This document shows positions 8,193-16,700 of a DNA stretch of 23,629 bases, piece by piece. A program made the position numbers and the translations under genes. Positions within the stretch are counted from its first letter, which is position 1. Each line of letters opens with the position of its first letter. The notes under the pieces are model-generated. The model was given only the letters and a program-made list of their open reading frames with translations. It did not search any database and was not told where the DNA came from. Location: positions 1 to 23,629 of the forward strand of contig CANCBK010000021.1 in assembly GCA_947374315.1 (NCBI GenBank), given 5' to 3'. Origin of the DNA: Burkholderiaceae bacterium (GTDB lineage Bacteria; Pseudomonadota; Gammaproteobacteria; Burkholderiales; Burkholderiaceae).

Positions 8193-8807
8193 ATGAGTAA
8201 TTCTGAAAAAAAATTAATCTTAGCGTCTACCTCCGTCTACCGTCGGGAGCTCTTAGAGCGTCTAGGCATCGCCTTTGAGGTGATATCACCCAAGGTAGAT
8301 GAAACTCCGCTGCCAAATGAGAGTACTGTGGATTTAGCCCTCAGGCTGGCGAAAGCAAAAGCTGCTGCTGTTGCCAAAGATCATCCGCAGGCTTGGGTCA
8401 TTGGCTCCGATCAAGTGGCCGATCTATGTGGGGCGGCGATTGGAAAGCCTGGAAACTTTGAGCGGGCCATGGCACAGCTCCAACTCATGCGCGGTGCCAC
8501 CGTGACTTTTCAGACGGCGCTCTGTCTAATGCGCGGGGATATCGAAATAACCGTCAACATCCCTACTGAAGTGACGTTTCGTAAACTATCCGATGACATC
8601 TTAGAGGCCTATCTACATACTGAGGAGCCTTACGACTGCGCAGGTAGCGCAAAGTCTGAAGGCTTAGGAATTTCACTTCTTGAGGCCATTAAAAGTGATG
8701 ACCCCACTGCATTGATTGGTCTTCCCTTAATTGCGCTGAGCGGGCTCTTACGTGATGCTGGCTTTGCTATTCCAGCACAAAGAAATAAAGCAGCAGAAAC
8801 AAAATAA
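8193..8807 (+). CDS. yceF: Maf-family nucleotide pyrophosphatase, YceF type (7-methyl-GTP preferring)
   Basis: The protein has 204 residues from ATG 8193; an in-frame ATG at 8163 would add ten residues with no counterpart before the conserved start KLILASTS, so I prefer 8193. Motifs are ILASTSVYRRELL (residues 9-21), VDETPLPNES, VIGSDQV with catalytic Asp73, and CAGSAKSEGLGISLLE followed by DPTALIGLPL. The STSxxRRELLE opening and CAGSxKSEGxG are those of E. coli YceF, which hydrolyses m7GTP, rather than YhdE (dTTP/UTP). It removes modified nucleotides from the pool. In E. coli yceF also neighbours yceD and rluC. The gene shares a short divergent region with yceD. Confidence 0.9.
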   Translation: MSNSEKKLILASTSVYRRELLERLGIAFEVISPKVDETPLPNESTVDLALRLAKAKAAAVAKDHPQAWVIGSDQVADLCGAAIGKPGNFERAMAQLQLMRGATVTFQTALCLMRGDIEITVNIPTEVTFRKLSDDILEAYLHTEEPYDCAGSAKSEGLGISLLEAIKSDDPTALIGLPLIALSGLLRDAGFAIPAQRNKAAETK

Positions 8808-8832
8808 AAATCAAAGCAAAGTTAAAAAAGTA

Positions 8833-9606
8833 ATGAGTTCAACCCTAGGCACCCTCTTTTTAATTCCCAACACCTTGGGTGACGACTCTCGAGTTGAGCA
8901 GCTACCTTGGGTTTTGCCAAGCGAAACGATTGCACAAACCGCCAAACTGACTCACTGGATTGTGGAGGATGCAAAGACTGCACGCGCCTTTCTAAAAGCG
9001 GTGGATAGTGTTGCGCCTTTAGCCTGTTCGATTCAAGAGATGCAAATGAGCGAATGGCGTGGAGTTGCTCGCAATGCTAAGTATGGGGATGCTGCAAAGC
9101 CGATGGATCTTCTCAAGCCACTCATGGCTGGGAAGAATATGGGACTCATGTCGGAAGCGGGTGTTCCAGGCGTGGCAGATCCAGGCGCGGAATTGGTATT
9201 AGCTGCACATAAGCTGGGCGCTAAAGTGAGACCCTTGGTAGGCCCCAGCTCCATTCTGCTGGGCTTAATGGCCAGCGGCCTGAACGGTCAACGCTTTGCA
9301 TTCCAGGGATACGTTCCACATGAAGCGCAAGACCGCATTGCCAGATTGAAACAGTTGGAGGTAGAGTCCAGAAAGCTGCAGCAAACCCAAATCTGGATTG
9401 AGACGCCTTATCGCAACACTGCCATGCTGATGGCTTGCCTCAATACATTGGCCCCACAATCATTACTCTGCGTTGGGATGGATCTAAGCCTGACAAGTGA
9501 GACGATTACAACGCTCTCGATTGCTGACTGGCGCAAGCGCTACCCGAATGAAGCGGCATGCGCCTCTTTGCAAAACCGACCAGCAATATTTCTACTGCTG
9601 GCCTAA
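8833..9606 (+). CDS. RsmI-like SAM-dependent methyltransferase (tetrapyrrole methylase fold)
   Basis: The protein has 257 residues from ATG 8833. An upstream in-frame ATG inside the Maf gene would add 27 Lys/Gln-rich residues with no family match, so I reject it. The opening TLFLIPNTLGDD matches the LxLVxTPIGNLxD start of RsmI-type enzymes, and MSEAGVPGVADPGAELV with LVGPSSILLGLMASGL and FAFQGYVP matches the second and third conserved blocks. The family (COG0313) 2'-O-methylates 16S rRNA C1402 in the RsmI branch. This protein is divergent (the GNLGD loop reads NTLGDD) and is likely the second paralogue found in many betaproteobacteria, whose substrate is unknown. It follows the Maf gene by 25 bp and converges on sppA. 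Confidence 0.82.
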   Translation: MSSTLGTLFLIPNTLGDDSRVEQLPWVLPSETIAQTAKLTHWIVEDAKTARAFLKAVDSVAPLACSIQEMQMSEWRGVARNAKYGDAAKPMDLLKPLMAGKNMGLMSEAGVPGVADPGAELVLAAHKLGAKVRPLVGPSSILLGLMASGLNGQRFAFQGYVPHEAQDRIARLKQLEVESRKLQQTQIWIETPYRNTAMLMACLNTLAPQSLLCVGMDLSLTSETITTLSIADWRKRYPNEAACASLQNRPAIFLLLA

Positions 9607-9634
9607 GCTCCGTTATTGGATTGCTTTATTGTTT

Positions 9635-10594
9635 TTACTTGAGATCAGGCGCCTTAATCAGTGCCTTACCAGCCGCAGTGCCAACCTCAGCACCAAAGCG
9701 CTTAGCAACACGTTCAGCAAAATTTTCTTTTAGGGTGTAGTCGACAATATCTGGTGCCTTGAAAATGTCACGCGCCACAGTATCTACGGTTCCATAACCA
9801 TCAACCAAACCAATTTTGATGGCTTGCTCTCCATTCCACACTCGACCAGAGAACATATCGGGTGTTTCTTTTAAACGATCTCCGCGCCCAGCCTTCACTA
9901 CCGCAATAAATTGCTGATGAATTTCATCGATCATGGTCTTCATCATCTCAACTTGCTGTGGATTCTCTTTGGAGAATGGATCCATCATGCCTTTATTAGA
10001 ACCGGCGGTGATCATACGACGAGTCACTCCCAACTTATCCATCAGACCTGTGAAACCAAAGCCCTCCATGATCACGCCAATCGATCCAACTAAACTAGCC
10101 TTATCGACTAAAATTTGGTCGCCAGCAACGGCAACGTAGTAACCACCCGAGGCACAAATATCCTCCACCACCACATAAAATGGCTTGCTTGGATAAAGCT
10201 TGCGTAAGCGATGAATTTCATCATTCATCATCCCAGCCTGAACCGGAGAACCTCCAGGGCTATTGATTTGCAAAACCACACCGGCACTATGCTCATTCTC
10301 GAAAGCAGCAGTCAGCGATGAGTTCACATCCAAAGCATTGGCCATGGAGCTCGAAGAGATTTCACCCTCAAGCGTGACCATGGCTGTGTGTTTTTCAATC
10401 CCTATGCCGTGGCCCGGCAGATGGAAATCAAATGTCGCCAGAATCACGCCCACAAAAATAATGAGGGTGAGGACCCGAAATATCGCCTTCCAACGACGAG
10501 TCTTACGAGACTCTTTTAAATTCTCCAACAACAAATGCTCGAGTGCTTGACGCTCCCAATTTTGATTTGTATTGTCAGGTTGATTTTGATCCAT
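9635..10594 (-). CDS. sppA: Signal peptide peptidase SppA, short S49-family form
   Basis: The 319-residue protein has an N-terminal cytoplasmic tail, a single membrane segment at about residues 37-57 and a periplasmic S49 serine-protease domain. The catalytic Ser149 lies in ICASGGYYVA and the general-base Lys201 in AGSNKGMMDPF, the Ser-Lys dyad of the short (about 36-kDa) bacterial SppA type, in contrast to the duplicated 67-kDa E. coli form. INSPGGSP (110-117) and LVGSIGVIM (168-176) are further family blocks. SppA cleaves leftover signal peptides in or near the membrane. It lies 69 bp after gph on the same strand. In some relatives I recall a Rieske-type ferredoxin gene between gph and sppA; none is present here. 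Confidence 0.93.
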   Translation of the reverse strand: MDQNQPDNTNQNWERQALEHLLLENLKESRKTRRWKAIFRVLTLIIFVGVILATFDFHLPGHGIGIEKHTAMVTLEGEISSSSMANALDVNSSLTAAFENEHSAGVVLQINSPGGSPVQAGMMNDEIHRLRKLYPSKPFYVVVEDICASGGYYVAVAGDQILVDKASLVGSIGVIMEGFGFTGLMDKLGVTRRMITAGSNKGMMDPFSKENPQQVEMMKTMIDEIHQQFIAVVKAGRGDRLKETPDMFSGRVWNGEQAIKIGLVDGYGTVDTVARDIFKAPDIVDYTLKENFAERVAKRFGAEVGTAAGKALIKAPDLK

Positions 10595-10663
10595 CTTTTT
10601 AATCCTTGGTTGCTAAAAGTGAACAGCTTCAGTATGACTATCTAATTCATTTGCTACTGATAT

Positions 10664-11353
10664 TTACTGGTGTTTGATGGTGAGATTTTCATTCAGCCAT
10701 TGACTTAGCTGTGAGACATCATCTACGTGAATCAGGGATGGCGCCTCTTGCAAAGTGCTCGGCGGGTGTGCACCATAAGTGACTGCCACCGCATCCACCC
10801 CTGCATTAGCGGCCATATCAAGATCATGCGTGGTATCGCCAATCATTAGCATGCGGCGCATCGGCACTTGCATTACATCAGACAGCTCTAAGAGCATCCC
10901 AGGGTGCGGCTTTGAAAAGGATTCATCTGCAGTACGCGTTTCATGAAATACATGTCCGAGCTGATGATGCTTTAAGGAGCGATCCAATCCCACGCGAGAT
11001 TTGCCAGTAGCCACACCCAATAAGTAACCATCCTCACGCAAACTCTCTAGCAATTCACGTATACCCGGAAATAGATCTAACTCATGATCTTTAGCTAAGT
11101 AGTGGTAGCGAAACCGCTCAGTGAGCTTCGGGAAATGCGCCGGCTCAATCCACGGCACCGCCCTTCTCAAGGAGTCTTGAATACCCAAACCAATGACCGA
11201 GCTGGCCAAAGAATCATCGGGTGCCTTAAAGCCCAAGTCCCGACAAGATTGCTGAATGCAGTGCACGATTGTCGGCGTGGAATCCATAATGGTTCCATCC
11301 CAATCCCACACGATTAGGTCATAGCGTTTGTCGGGCTTTTGTTGTTCGTTCAT
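10664..11353 (-). CDS. HAD-superfamily phosphatase, phosphoglycolate phosphatase-like
   Basis: The 229-residue protein is a soluble HAD-IA hydrolase. Motif I is WDWDGTIMDS with nucleophile Asp17 and acid/base Asp19, motif II is VATGKSR (Thr116-Lys118 region), motif III Lys148 is in FSKPHP, and motif IV is GDTTHDLDMA with Asp173 and Asp177. The alpha-helical cap lies between motifs I and II (about 30-95). The best functional guess is a Gph-like phosphoglycolate phosphatase removing 2-phosphoglycolate, but HAD substrate specificity cannot be read from motifs, so I leave the symbol empty. It lies 20 bp after rluC and 69 bp before sppA, in what looks like one minus-strand transcript; this linkage to rluC is typical of betaproteobacteria. 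Confidence 0.88.
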   Translation of the reverse strand: MNEQQKPDKRYDLIVWDWDGTIMDSTPTIVHCIQQSCRDLGFKAPDDSLASSVIGLGIQDSLRRAVPWIEPAHFPKLTERFRYHYLAKDHELDLFPGIRELLESLREDGYLLGVATGKSRVGLDRSLKHHQLGHVFHETRTADESFSKPHPGMLLELSDVMQVPMRRMLMIGDTTHDLDMAANAGVDAVAVTYGAHPPSTLQEAPSLIHVDDVSQLSQWLNENLTIKHQ

Positions 11354-11373
11354 TTCTAGATAGCGTGAGCTAC

Positions 11374-12396
11374 TTAATTTTTTTCCACTGGCACTTCAAA
11401 GTTTTTCATCATCGCCGCAAATTCAGCGGGCAACGGTGATTCGATGCGCATCTTTTCACCGGTCCGAGGATGAGTGAAACCCGCTAAGTGGGCATGCAAG
11501 TACAGGCGCTTAGACTTCACAATCTTGTCTTGATCTTCAAAACCATACTTATCATCACCCAAGATGGAATGCCCAAGTTTTTGGAGGTGGACACGAATCT
11601 GATGAGTGCGACCGGTTTTAAGCTGGGCTTCGGCTAGCGTAATGGATGCGTCTGCCCGCTTTAGGGTTTTAATCACGCGGAGGGCGGTATGGCTTGGCAG
11701 GCCATCCGGGTCAACGCGTACGCGGCGCTCACCATTAGGCAGTAAATACTTATGCAGAGCAAACTTCAATTGCATCACGCCAGCACCCTGAGCAATTTCA
11801 CCATGGGCGAGCAAGTAATAGCGCTTATCGGTCTGCCCTTCGCGGATCTGACGATGCAATTCCACTAGGGCACTGCGTTTTTTAGCCAAGAGCAGTACGC
11901 CTGAGGTATCTCGGTCTAAGCGATGGACTAGCTCTATAAATTTGAGCTCAGGACGGGTAATGCGCAAGGTTTCGATGACGCCAAGGGCAATGCCTGAGCC
12001 GCCATGAACCGCTAAACCCGCCGGTTTATTAACTATTAATAGAGCCTCATCCTCATAGAGGATGGGCATTTTGTCGGAATAACCTTGTGCCCGAGACTTG
12101 GTTTGGGCGCTATTAACCGCCACCATTTGAGCGGGCTCCGCTAGACGGACGGGGGGAACCCTGACCACATCCCCCTCAACTAGGCGGGTGGTTGGCTCGG
12201 CCCTTTTCTTGTTTACCCGAACCTCGCCAGAACGAATAATTCGGTAAACGTGGCTTTTAGGGACCCCTTTGGCCCAACGCAGCAAATAATTGTCCAGGCG
12301 CTGGCCTGCCTCTTCTGGACCAATAGTCTGAAGATGTACCGCAGCAGGAGCGGGTGTTTTTACCGGTGAAGGCTTGGAAATGGATTCGGGTTTCAT
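11374..12396 (-). CDS. rluC: 23S rRNA pseudouridine synthase RluC
   Basis: The 340-residue enzyme modifies U955, U2504 and U2580 of 23S rRNA (E. coli numbering) during large-subunit assembly. An S4 RNA-binding domain (about residues 30-90, with RLDNYLLR and SHVYRIIRSGEVRVN) precedes the RluA-family catalytic domain. The nucleophile is Asp161 in HRLDRDTSG; the KTGRTHQIRVHL and ILGDDKYG segments follow at the usual distance. The first 20 residues are Pro/Ser/Lys-rich and look disordered. It is divergent from rne, an arrangement also seen in E. coli. Its ATG is preceded by a GAGAGAGA purine stretch placed immediately after a 6-bp stem. Confidence 0.95.
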   Translation of the reverse strand: MKPESISKPSPVKTPAPAAVHLQTIGPEEAGQRLDNYLLRWAKGVPKSHVYRIIRSGEVRVNKKRAEPTTRLVEGDVVRVPPVRLAEPAQMVAVNSAQTKSRAQGYSDKMPILYEDEALLIVNKPAGLAVHGGSGIALGVIETLRITRPELKFIELVHRLDRDTSGVLLLAKKRSALVELHRQIREGQTDKRYYLLAHGEIAQGAGVMQLKFALHKYLLPNGERRVRVDPDGLPSHTALRVIKTLKRADASITLAEAQLKTGRTHQIRVHLQKLGHSILGDDKYGFEDQDKIVKSKRLYLHAHLAGFTHPRTGEKMRIESPLPAEFAAMMKNFEVPVEKN

Positions 12397-12407
12397 GATT
12401 TATCTCT

Positions 12408-12424
12408 CTCGCCACCTCGGCGAG
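12408..12424 (-). repeat. Hairpin next to the rluC ribosome-binding site
   Basis: CTCGCC (12408-12413) and GGCGAG (12419-12424) are exact complements around a five-base loop. In the rluC mRNA the loop reads GAGGT and the 3' arm runs into the purine-rich stretch that ends a few bases before the ATG. The structure may tune rluC translation, or it may simply be chance in a compact GC-rich leader. Confidence 0.4.
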
Positions 12425-12442
12425 GGACTTAACAATACCCCA

Positions 12443-12468
12443 TTGTCATTCAACTTGTGCCGTATAAT
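12443..12468 (+). promoter_or_regulatory. Putative rne promoter with consensus -10
   Basis: A perfect TATAAT lies at 12463-12468. The nearest -35-like hexamer is TTGTCA at 12443-12448, but the spacing is only 14 bp; weaker hexamers are present at 16-17 bp. The predicted start, around 12475, leaves a leader of about 370 nt to the rne ATG. The position, between the divergent rluC start and the structured leader, supports a real promoter, although the -35 is uncertain. Confidence 0.55.
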
Positions 12469-12474
12469 CAACGC

Positions 12475-12847
12475 TCTAGCCAATTTATTGGCCCGAGACC
12501 AACCTGAAGCCAGGTTTGAATCGTGGAGCTTGGAGTCGCTCTTAATAGGCTCCCGGGGTTGCCCCTCCCCCGTTGTAATGAGGCGCAGGGTTGGTGTGCC
12601 GTATGCCGCGACCCGCGATTAGAAGACAGTTTTCAGGCGCGCGCCTGCATTGATGGCCTAAAGGAGGTCTCTGCGGCGATCGTCAAGTGTGGCACCGGTT
12701 TACAACATTGAACTCGGTGTTCCAGGCAAAAGAAGCCTGGATTAGCTTGATCCACACTCCAAAGCCGCCAATGGGCTATGCCCCAAGCGACATTTAACTT
12801 GTCCCTAACGCAGCGCGCAGCGACGCACTCCCCAATAGGAGAGTGTT
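12475..12847 (+). promoter_or_regulatory. Long structured 5' leader of the RNase E gene
   Basis: This is the only gene-free stretch above 300 bases. It contains several stems: GCCAA/TTGGC at 12479-12492, AACCTG/CAGGTT with a four-base AAGC loop at 12501-12516, GGGG/CCCC with a three-base loop at 12555-12565, a perfect 14-base palindrome at 12634-12647, and CCAGGC/GCCTGG at 12722-12740. A perfect Shine-Dalgarno-like AAGGAGGT lies at 12661-12668 without a start codon at usable distance, and the true rne site AGGAGA lies at 12837-12842, five bases before the ATG. In E. coli, rne also has a leader of about 360 nt whose hairpins let RNase E cleave and down-regulate its own mRNA. A similar role is inferred here from length, position and structure, not from sequence identity. 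Short ORFs across it show no codon character and I reject them. Confidence 0.65.
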
Positions 12848-15505
12848 ATGAAGCGACTGTTATTTAATGCAACTCAACAAGAAGAGTTGCGAGTTGCCAT
12901 CGTCGATGGTCAAAAACTCATCGATATCGATATCGAAGCTGCCGGTCGTGAACAACGTAAAGGCAATATTTACAAAGGCGTTATTACTCGCATTGAGCCA
13001 TCGCTCGAAGCCTGCTTTGTAAATTACGGCGAAGAACGCCATGGCTTTTTGCCATTTAAAGAAGTTGCTCGCACATACTTTAAAGAGGGTGTCGACGTCC
13101 GTAATGCCTCCATTAAAGATGCGTTACGCGAAGGCCAAGAAATCATTGTTCAGGTAGAAAAAGAAGAGCGCGGCCAAAAAGGCGCAGCTCTAACCTCTTT
13201 TGTCTCTCTGGCTGGTCGCTATTTGGTATTAATGCCAAATAACCCACGTGGAGGTGGCGTTTCCCGTCGCATTGAAGGTGAAGACCGTCAAGAACTCCGT
13301 GAAGCGATGTCTCAATTAGAGGTGCCTGATGGCATGAGCATCATTGCTCGTACCGCCGGTATCGGTCGTGATGCCACTGAATTGCAATGGGACTTAAGCT
13401 ATCTCATGCAGTTATGGACAGCGATTGATGAGGCCGCCAAAGGCAATTCAGCACCCTTGCTAATCTACCTTGAATCTAGCCTGGTCATTCGTGCCATTCG
13501 CGATTACTTCCAGCCTGATATTGGTGAGATTCTCATCGACACCGATGACATCTATGAGCAAGCTGCGGCATTTATGTCAGTAGTAATGCCAGATAACTTG
13601 CCAAGAGTGAAGCGTTATCAAGACGATGTTCCATTGTTCTCCCGCTTCCAAATTGAGCATCAGATTGAAACTGCTTACTCACGTACCGTGCCATTGCCTT
13701 CTGGCGGCGCGATCGTCATTGACCACACTGAAGCTTTAGTTTCAGTAGACGTCAACTCTGCACGCGCTACCCGCGGTTCAGATATTGAAGAGACTGCTAC
13801 TCGCACCAACTTAGAAGCTGCTGATGAAATCGCTCGTCAAGCACGTTTACGTGATTTAGGCGGACTCATTGTGATCGACTTCATTGATATGGAATCGAGC
13901 AAGGCACAGAAGGATGTTGAGAATCGCTTGCGCGATGCATTGCGCCATGACCGCGCACGCGTTCAAATGGGCAAGATCTCCAAGTTCGGCTTGATGGAAA
14001 TGTCACGTCAGCGTTTGCGCCCTGCCCTCTCTGAAGGCAGCCACGTAACATGCCCACGTTGTAACGGCACTGGCCACATCCGCGATACTGAATCATCTGC
14101 ATTGCAAGTCTTGCGCATCATCCAAGAAGAAGCGATGAAAGAGAACACAGCCGCTATTCATACACAAGTTCCAGTAGAAGTTGCTGCCTTCTTGTTAAAT
14201 GAGAAGCGCGCCGAAGTGATCAAGATTGAGAGTCGCTTCAAGGTAAATTTCTTAATGATTCCTAATAAGCATTTAGAAACTCCGCATTACAAGCTTGAGC
14301 GTTTACGTCATGACGACCCCCGTCTTGACGATCAGAAAGCCAGTTATGTAATGGCTGAAGAAGCTGCCCGTGAACTTGAGACGGATACTGCTGTTAGTCG
14401 CAAAGACGCGGAAGTGAAAGTGCGTCCCGAGGCTGCAGTCAAAGGCATCACACCAAATGCGCCAGCACCAGCAAGTCAGCCACGTCCTGCACGCGTTGAA
14501 AAGGCGAATACAGAAACCGTAAGTACTGGTGGATTCTTTGGATTCATTAAGAGCTTGTTTTCTTCATCACCAGCGCCAGAAGTAAAACCTGCCGCTAGCG
14601 CACCACGTGGTCGCAATCAAAACAACCGTAACAGCAACGGCAATCGCAATCGTGGTCGTCGTGGCGAACGTAATGATCGCGGTGAACGCCCCGTAGAAGG
14701 TGTGGCAGCTAGCACTGAAGGCGCAAGCGCGCCTCGCGAAGCAGGTGCCGGCAAAGGTCGCCAAGATGGTCGCAACCGCAATGGCAATCGCAACCAAAAT
14801 AATCAAAATCCAAAACCAGAAAATCAAGGTGCGGTAACCCCGGCTACTGAGGCTGCACCAGGAACTGATGCCGCCCCAAGCGCTGAAGGCGAAGAGCGTC
14901 GTGGTCGTGGTCGCAACCGTCGTGGTCGTGGTCGTGGTCAACGTGGTGAGCGCACCGAATCCAATGGTGATGCAGTGATTGCCTCAGTAGTTGCAGTAGC
15001 AACTTCATTCTCAGGTCCGCCTGTAGGCATGGCAGGAGCATCTGCCTCCATGCCAATTCAGAACCTCGCACAAAGCTTTGGCAACACTATTGCCCCAGTA
15101 GCTTCTAGCGAAGTAAAAGAACGTGCACCGCGCGAGCAAAGAGAGCCTAGAGAGCAACGCGCACCGCGCCAAAGCAATCGCTCATCAAACACAGGTTCAG
15201 CGCCGACTACTCAAGTAGCAGCTGCGGCAACAGCAGCCCCTGCAATTGAAGTCATTGCAAAGCCTGCGCCTGAGCTTCCAAAGGTCGCCTTCCAGGCGCT
15301 AGAAGAGACTCCATTGCATAGTGTTGTTCAATCTGCTGGCATGGTCTGGGTAGCAACAGACTCCAGCAAGCATGCAGAAGCGCAAACTCAGATGAAGGCA
15401 GAACCAGAAATGATGCCTTTGGGTCGCGCACCCAAGGCGCCAGTAAGTCTGCAAGACGGTCCAATGGTTTTAGTTGAAACCGGCGGCAAAGAAAAAGCGT
15501 TGTAA
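12848..15505 (+). CDS. rne: Ribonuclease E
   Basis: The 885-residue protein is the membrane-associated endoribonuclease that starts mRNA decay and processes rRNA and tRNA precursors. The N-terminal half has an S1 RNA-binding domain (about residues 37-120), the 5'-sensor region and the catalytic DNase-I-like domain with Asp301 ([12 protein letters not shown]) and Asp344 (VIDFIDM), matching E. coli Asp303 and Asp346. The zinc-link is CPRCNGTG with Cys402 and Cys405. After about residue 520 the protein is low-complexity: a short amphipathic stretch [13 protein letters not shown] (561-573) fits a membrane-targeting helix as in E. coli, followed by Arg/Asn-rich blocks (about 585-612 and 684-702) likely to bind RNA, and Ala/Pro-rich linkers. 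The full length and membrane helix favour RNase E over RNase G. It is followed by moaA. Confidence 0.96.
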   Translation: MKRLLFNATQQEELRVAIVDGQKLIDIDIEAAGREQRKGNIYKGVITRIEPSLEACFVNYGEERHGFLPFKEVARTYFKEGVDVRNASIKDALREGQEIIVQVEKEERGQKGAALTSFVSLAGRYLVLMPNNPRGGGVSRRIEGEDRQELREAMSQLEVPDGMSIIARTAGIGRDATELQWDLSYLMQLWTAIDEAAKGNSAPLLIYLESSLVIRAIRDYFQPDIGEILIDTDDIYEQAAAFMSVVMPDNLPRVKRYQDDVPLFSRFQIEHQIETAYSRTVPLPSGGAIVIDHTEALVSVDVNSARATRGSDIEETATRTNLEAADEIARQARLRDLGGLIVIDFIDMESSKAQKDVENRLRDALRHDRARVQMGKISKFGLMEMSRQRLRPALSEGSHVTCPRCNGTGHIRDTESSALQVLRIIQEEAMKENTAAIHTQVPVEVAAFLLNEKRAEVIKIESRFKVNFLMIPNKHLETPHYKLERLRHDDPRLDDQKASYVMAEEAARELETDTAVSRKDAEVKVRPEAAVKGITPNAPAPASQPRPARVEKANTETVSTGGFFGFIKSLFSSSPAPEVKPAASAPRGRNQNNRNSNGNRNRGRRGERNDRGERPVEGVAASTEGASAPREAGAGKGRQDGRNRNGNRNQNNQNPKPENQGAVTPATEAAPGTDAAPSAEGEERRGRGRNRRGRGRGQRGERTESNGDAVIASVVAVATSFSGPPVGMAGASASMPIQNLAQSFGNTIAPVASSEVKERAPREQREPREQRAPRQSNRSSNTGSAPTTQVAAAATAAPAIEVIAKPAPELPKVAFQALEETPLHSVVQSAGMVWVATDSSKHAEAQTQMKAEPEMMPLGRAPKAPVSLQDGPMVLVETGGKEKAL
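14897..14945 (+). repeat. Arg/Gly codon repeat in the RNase E tail
   Basis: The hexamer CGTGGT (CGTGGTCGTGGT-type) recurs in tandem, with one Arg-Asn interruption, encoding [17 protein letters not shown]. This is a natural site for length variation by slippage, and the encoded RGG-like block probably contacts RNA. Confidence 0.7.
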
Positions 15506-15587
15506 TCTAATTTCTCCAGACTGCTATTTATCCCACAAGGATATTTGGCAGTTTGGCAGAAACACCGTTTCACAGCCATAATTAGGC

Positions 15588-16700
15588 ATGGCTGAAAAAG
15601 TAATCCCCATACGTTTAGATGAAGGCAAAGGCCTTACGCCGCCTATTCCTGATCAACTCATTGCCCCCAATGCCTCAACCCAAGATACTCGCGGGCGGAG
15701 ACTGCGAGATTTACGAATCTCTGTAACGGATCGATGTAACTTTCGCTGCACTTATTGCATGCCAAAAGAAGTATTTGATCAGCACTACCCCTACCTTTCT
15801 CATGGCGACTTACTGAGCTTCGAAGAGATCACTAGATTAACGACGATCTTCGCCACCTTAGGCGTGGAAAAGATTCGCCTGACTGGTGGCGAACCCCTGC
15901 TGCGCAAAAACCTAGAAGTGCTTGTTGGGATGCTTGCTAAAATTAGAACTGCTGCGGGTGAGCCGCTAGACTTAACGCTCACTACCAACGGCAGTATTTT
16001 GCGCAAGAAAGCTGCTGTGCTAAAAGCAGCCGGCCTTCATCGACTGACAATTAGTCTTGATGGCTTAGATGATGATGTCTTCAAAAAGATGAACGATGTC
16101 GACTTTCCGGTAACGGATGTGCTCGATGGCATTGCCGCAGCGCAAGAAGCTGGATTCACTAACCTCAAAGTAAATATGGTCGTAAAAAAAGGCACTAACG
16201 ACCAAGAGATTATTGCAATGGCTAAGCATTTCAAAGGCAGCGGGGTCACTCTACGCTTTATTGAATTTATGGATGTTGGAAGCTCGAATGGCTGGGATAT
16301 GTCGCAAGTACTCCCCTCCCAAGAAGTTGCTAACCGTATCAATGCAGTCTTTCCGATTGAGCCCATTGAAGCTAACTATATTGGTGAAGTTGCCCAGCGT
16401 TGGCGCTATGTCGATGGCTCTGGCGAGATTGGCTTTATCTCTAGCGTGACTCAAACTTTCTGCCATGAATGTACTCGAGCTCGCATATCTACTGATGGAC
16501 AGATGTATCTTTGCCTCTTCGCAAACGAAGGCTTTGATTTCAAATCATTACTACGTTCAGATGCAAGTGATTTAGAAATTACCAATGCCATTATGGGCAC
16601 TTGGTCAGTACGCGAGGATCACTATTCAGAAATTCGGGGATCAAATACGATCAACCTTAAAGGCATCCGCAAAGTCGAGATGTCGTACATCGGCGGCTAA
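15588..16700 (+). CDS. moaA: GTP 3',8-cyclase (MoaA), molybdenum cofactor synthesis
   Basis: The 370-residue radical-SAM enzyme converts GTP to 3',8-cH2GTP, the first step of molybdopterin synthesis. The SAM-binding [4Fe-4S] cluster ligands are Cys50, Cys54 and Cys57 (CNFRCTYC). The second, GTP-binding cluster uses Cys292, Cys295 and Cys309 (CxxC-x13-C). The [12 protein letters not shown] motif and LTLTTNG strand are present, and the chain ends in the functionally important Gly-Gly (IGG). It is about 40 residues longer than E. coli MoaA because of an N-terminal extension before [13 protein letters not shown], which is common in betaproteobacteria. It overlaps mobA by one base (TAATG). The Shine-Dalgarno is poor. 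Confidence 0.97.
   Translation: MAEKVIPIRLDEGKGLTPPIPDQLIAPNASTQDTRGRRLRDLRISVTDRCNFRCTYCMPKEVFDQHYPYLSHGDLLSFEEITRLTTIFATLGVEKIRLTGGEPLLRKNLEVLVGMLAKIRTAAGEPLDLTLTTNGSILRKKAAVLKAAGLHRLTISLDGLDDDVFKKMNDVDFPVTDVLDGIAAAQEAGFTNLKVNMVVKKGTNDQEIIAMAKHFKGSGVTLRFIEFMDVGSSNGWDMSQVLPSQEVANRINAVFPIEPIEANYIGEVAQRWRYVDGSGEIGFISSVTQTFCHECTRARISTDGQMYLCLFANEGFDFKSLLRSDASDLEITNAIMGTWSVREDHYSEIRGSNTINLKGIRKVEMSYIGG

Noticed and set aside
8752..8832. Upstream in-frame start for the RsmI-like methylase inside the Maf gene
   Set aside because: The extra 27 residues are Lys/Gln-rich without family similarity, while the conserved domain begins right after the ATG at 8833.
12374..12711. Two overlapping plus-strand short frames across the rluC start and rne leader
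   Set aside because: They have no ribosome-binding site or protein character, and they run through the stems of the leader; the region is better explained as 5' UTR.
12475..12847. The rne leader as a stand-alone structural RNA such as RNase P RNA, tmRNA, SRP RNA or 6S RNA
   Set aside because: None of the hallmark conserved segments of those RNAs is visible by eye; a covariance-model search would settle it.
14567..14941. A 124-residue Thr-rich open frame on the minus strand within rne
   Set aside because: It is the antisense reading of the Arg/Asn/Gly-rich RNase E tail; its long Thr and Ile runs are a mirror of the CGT/GGT/AAT codon repeats, and no ribosome-binding site or homology supports it.
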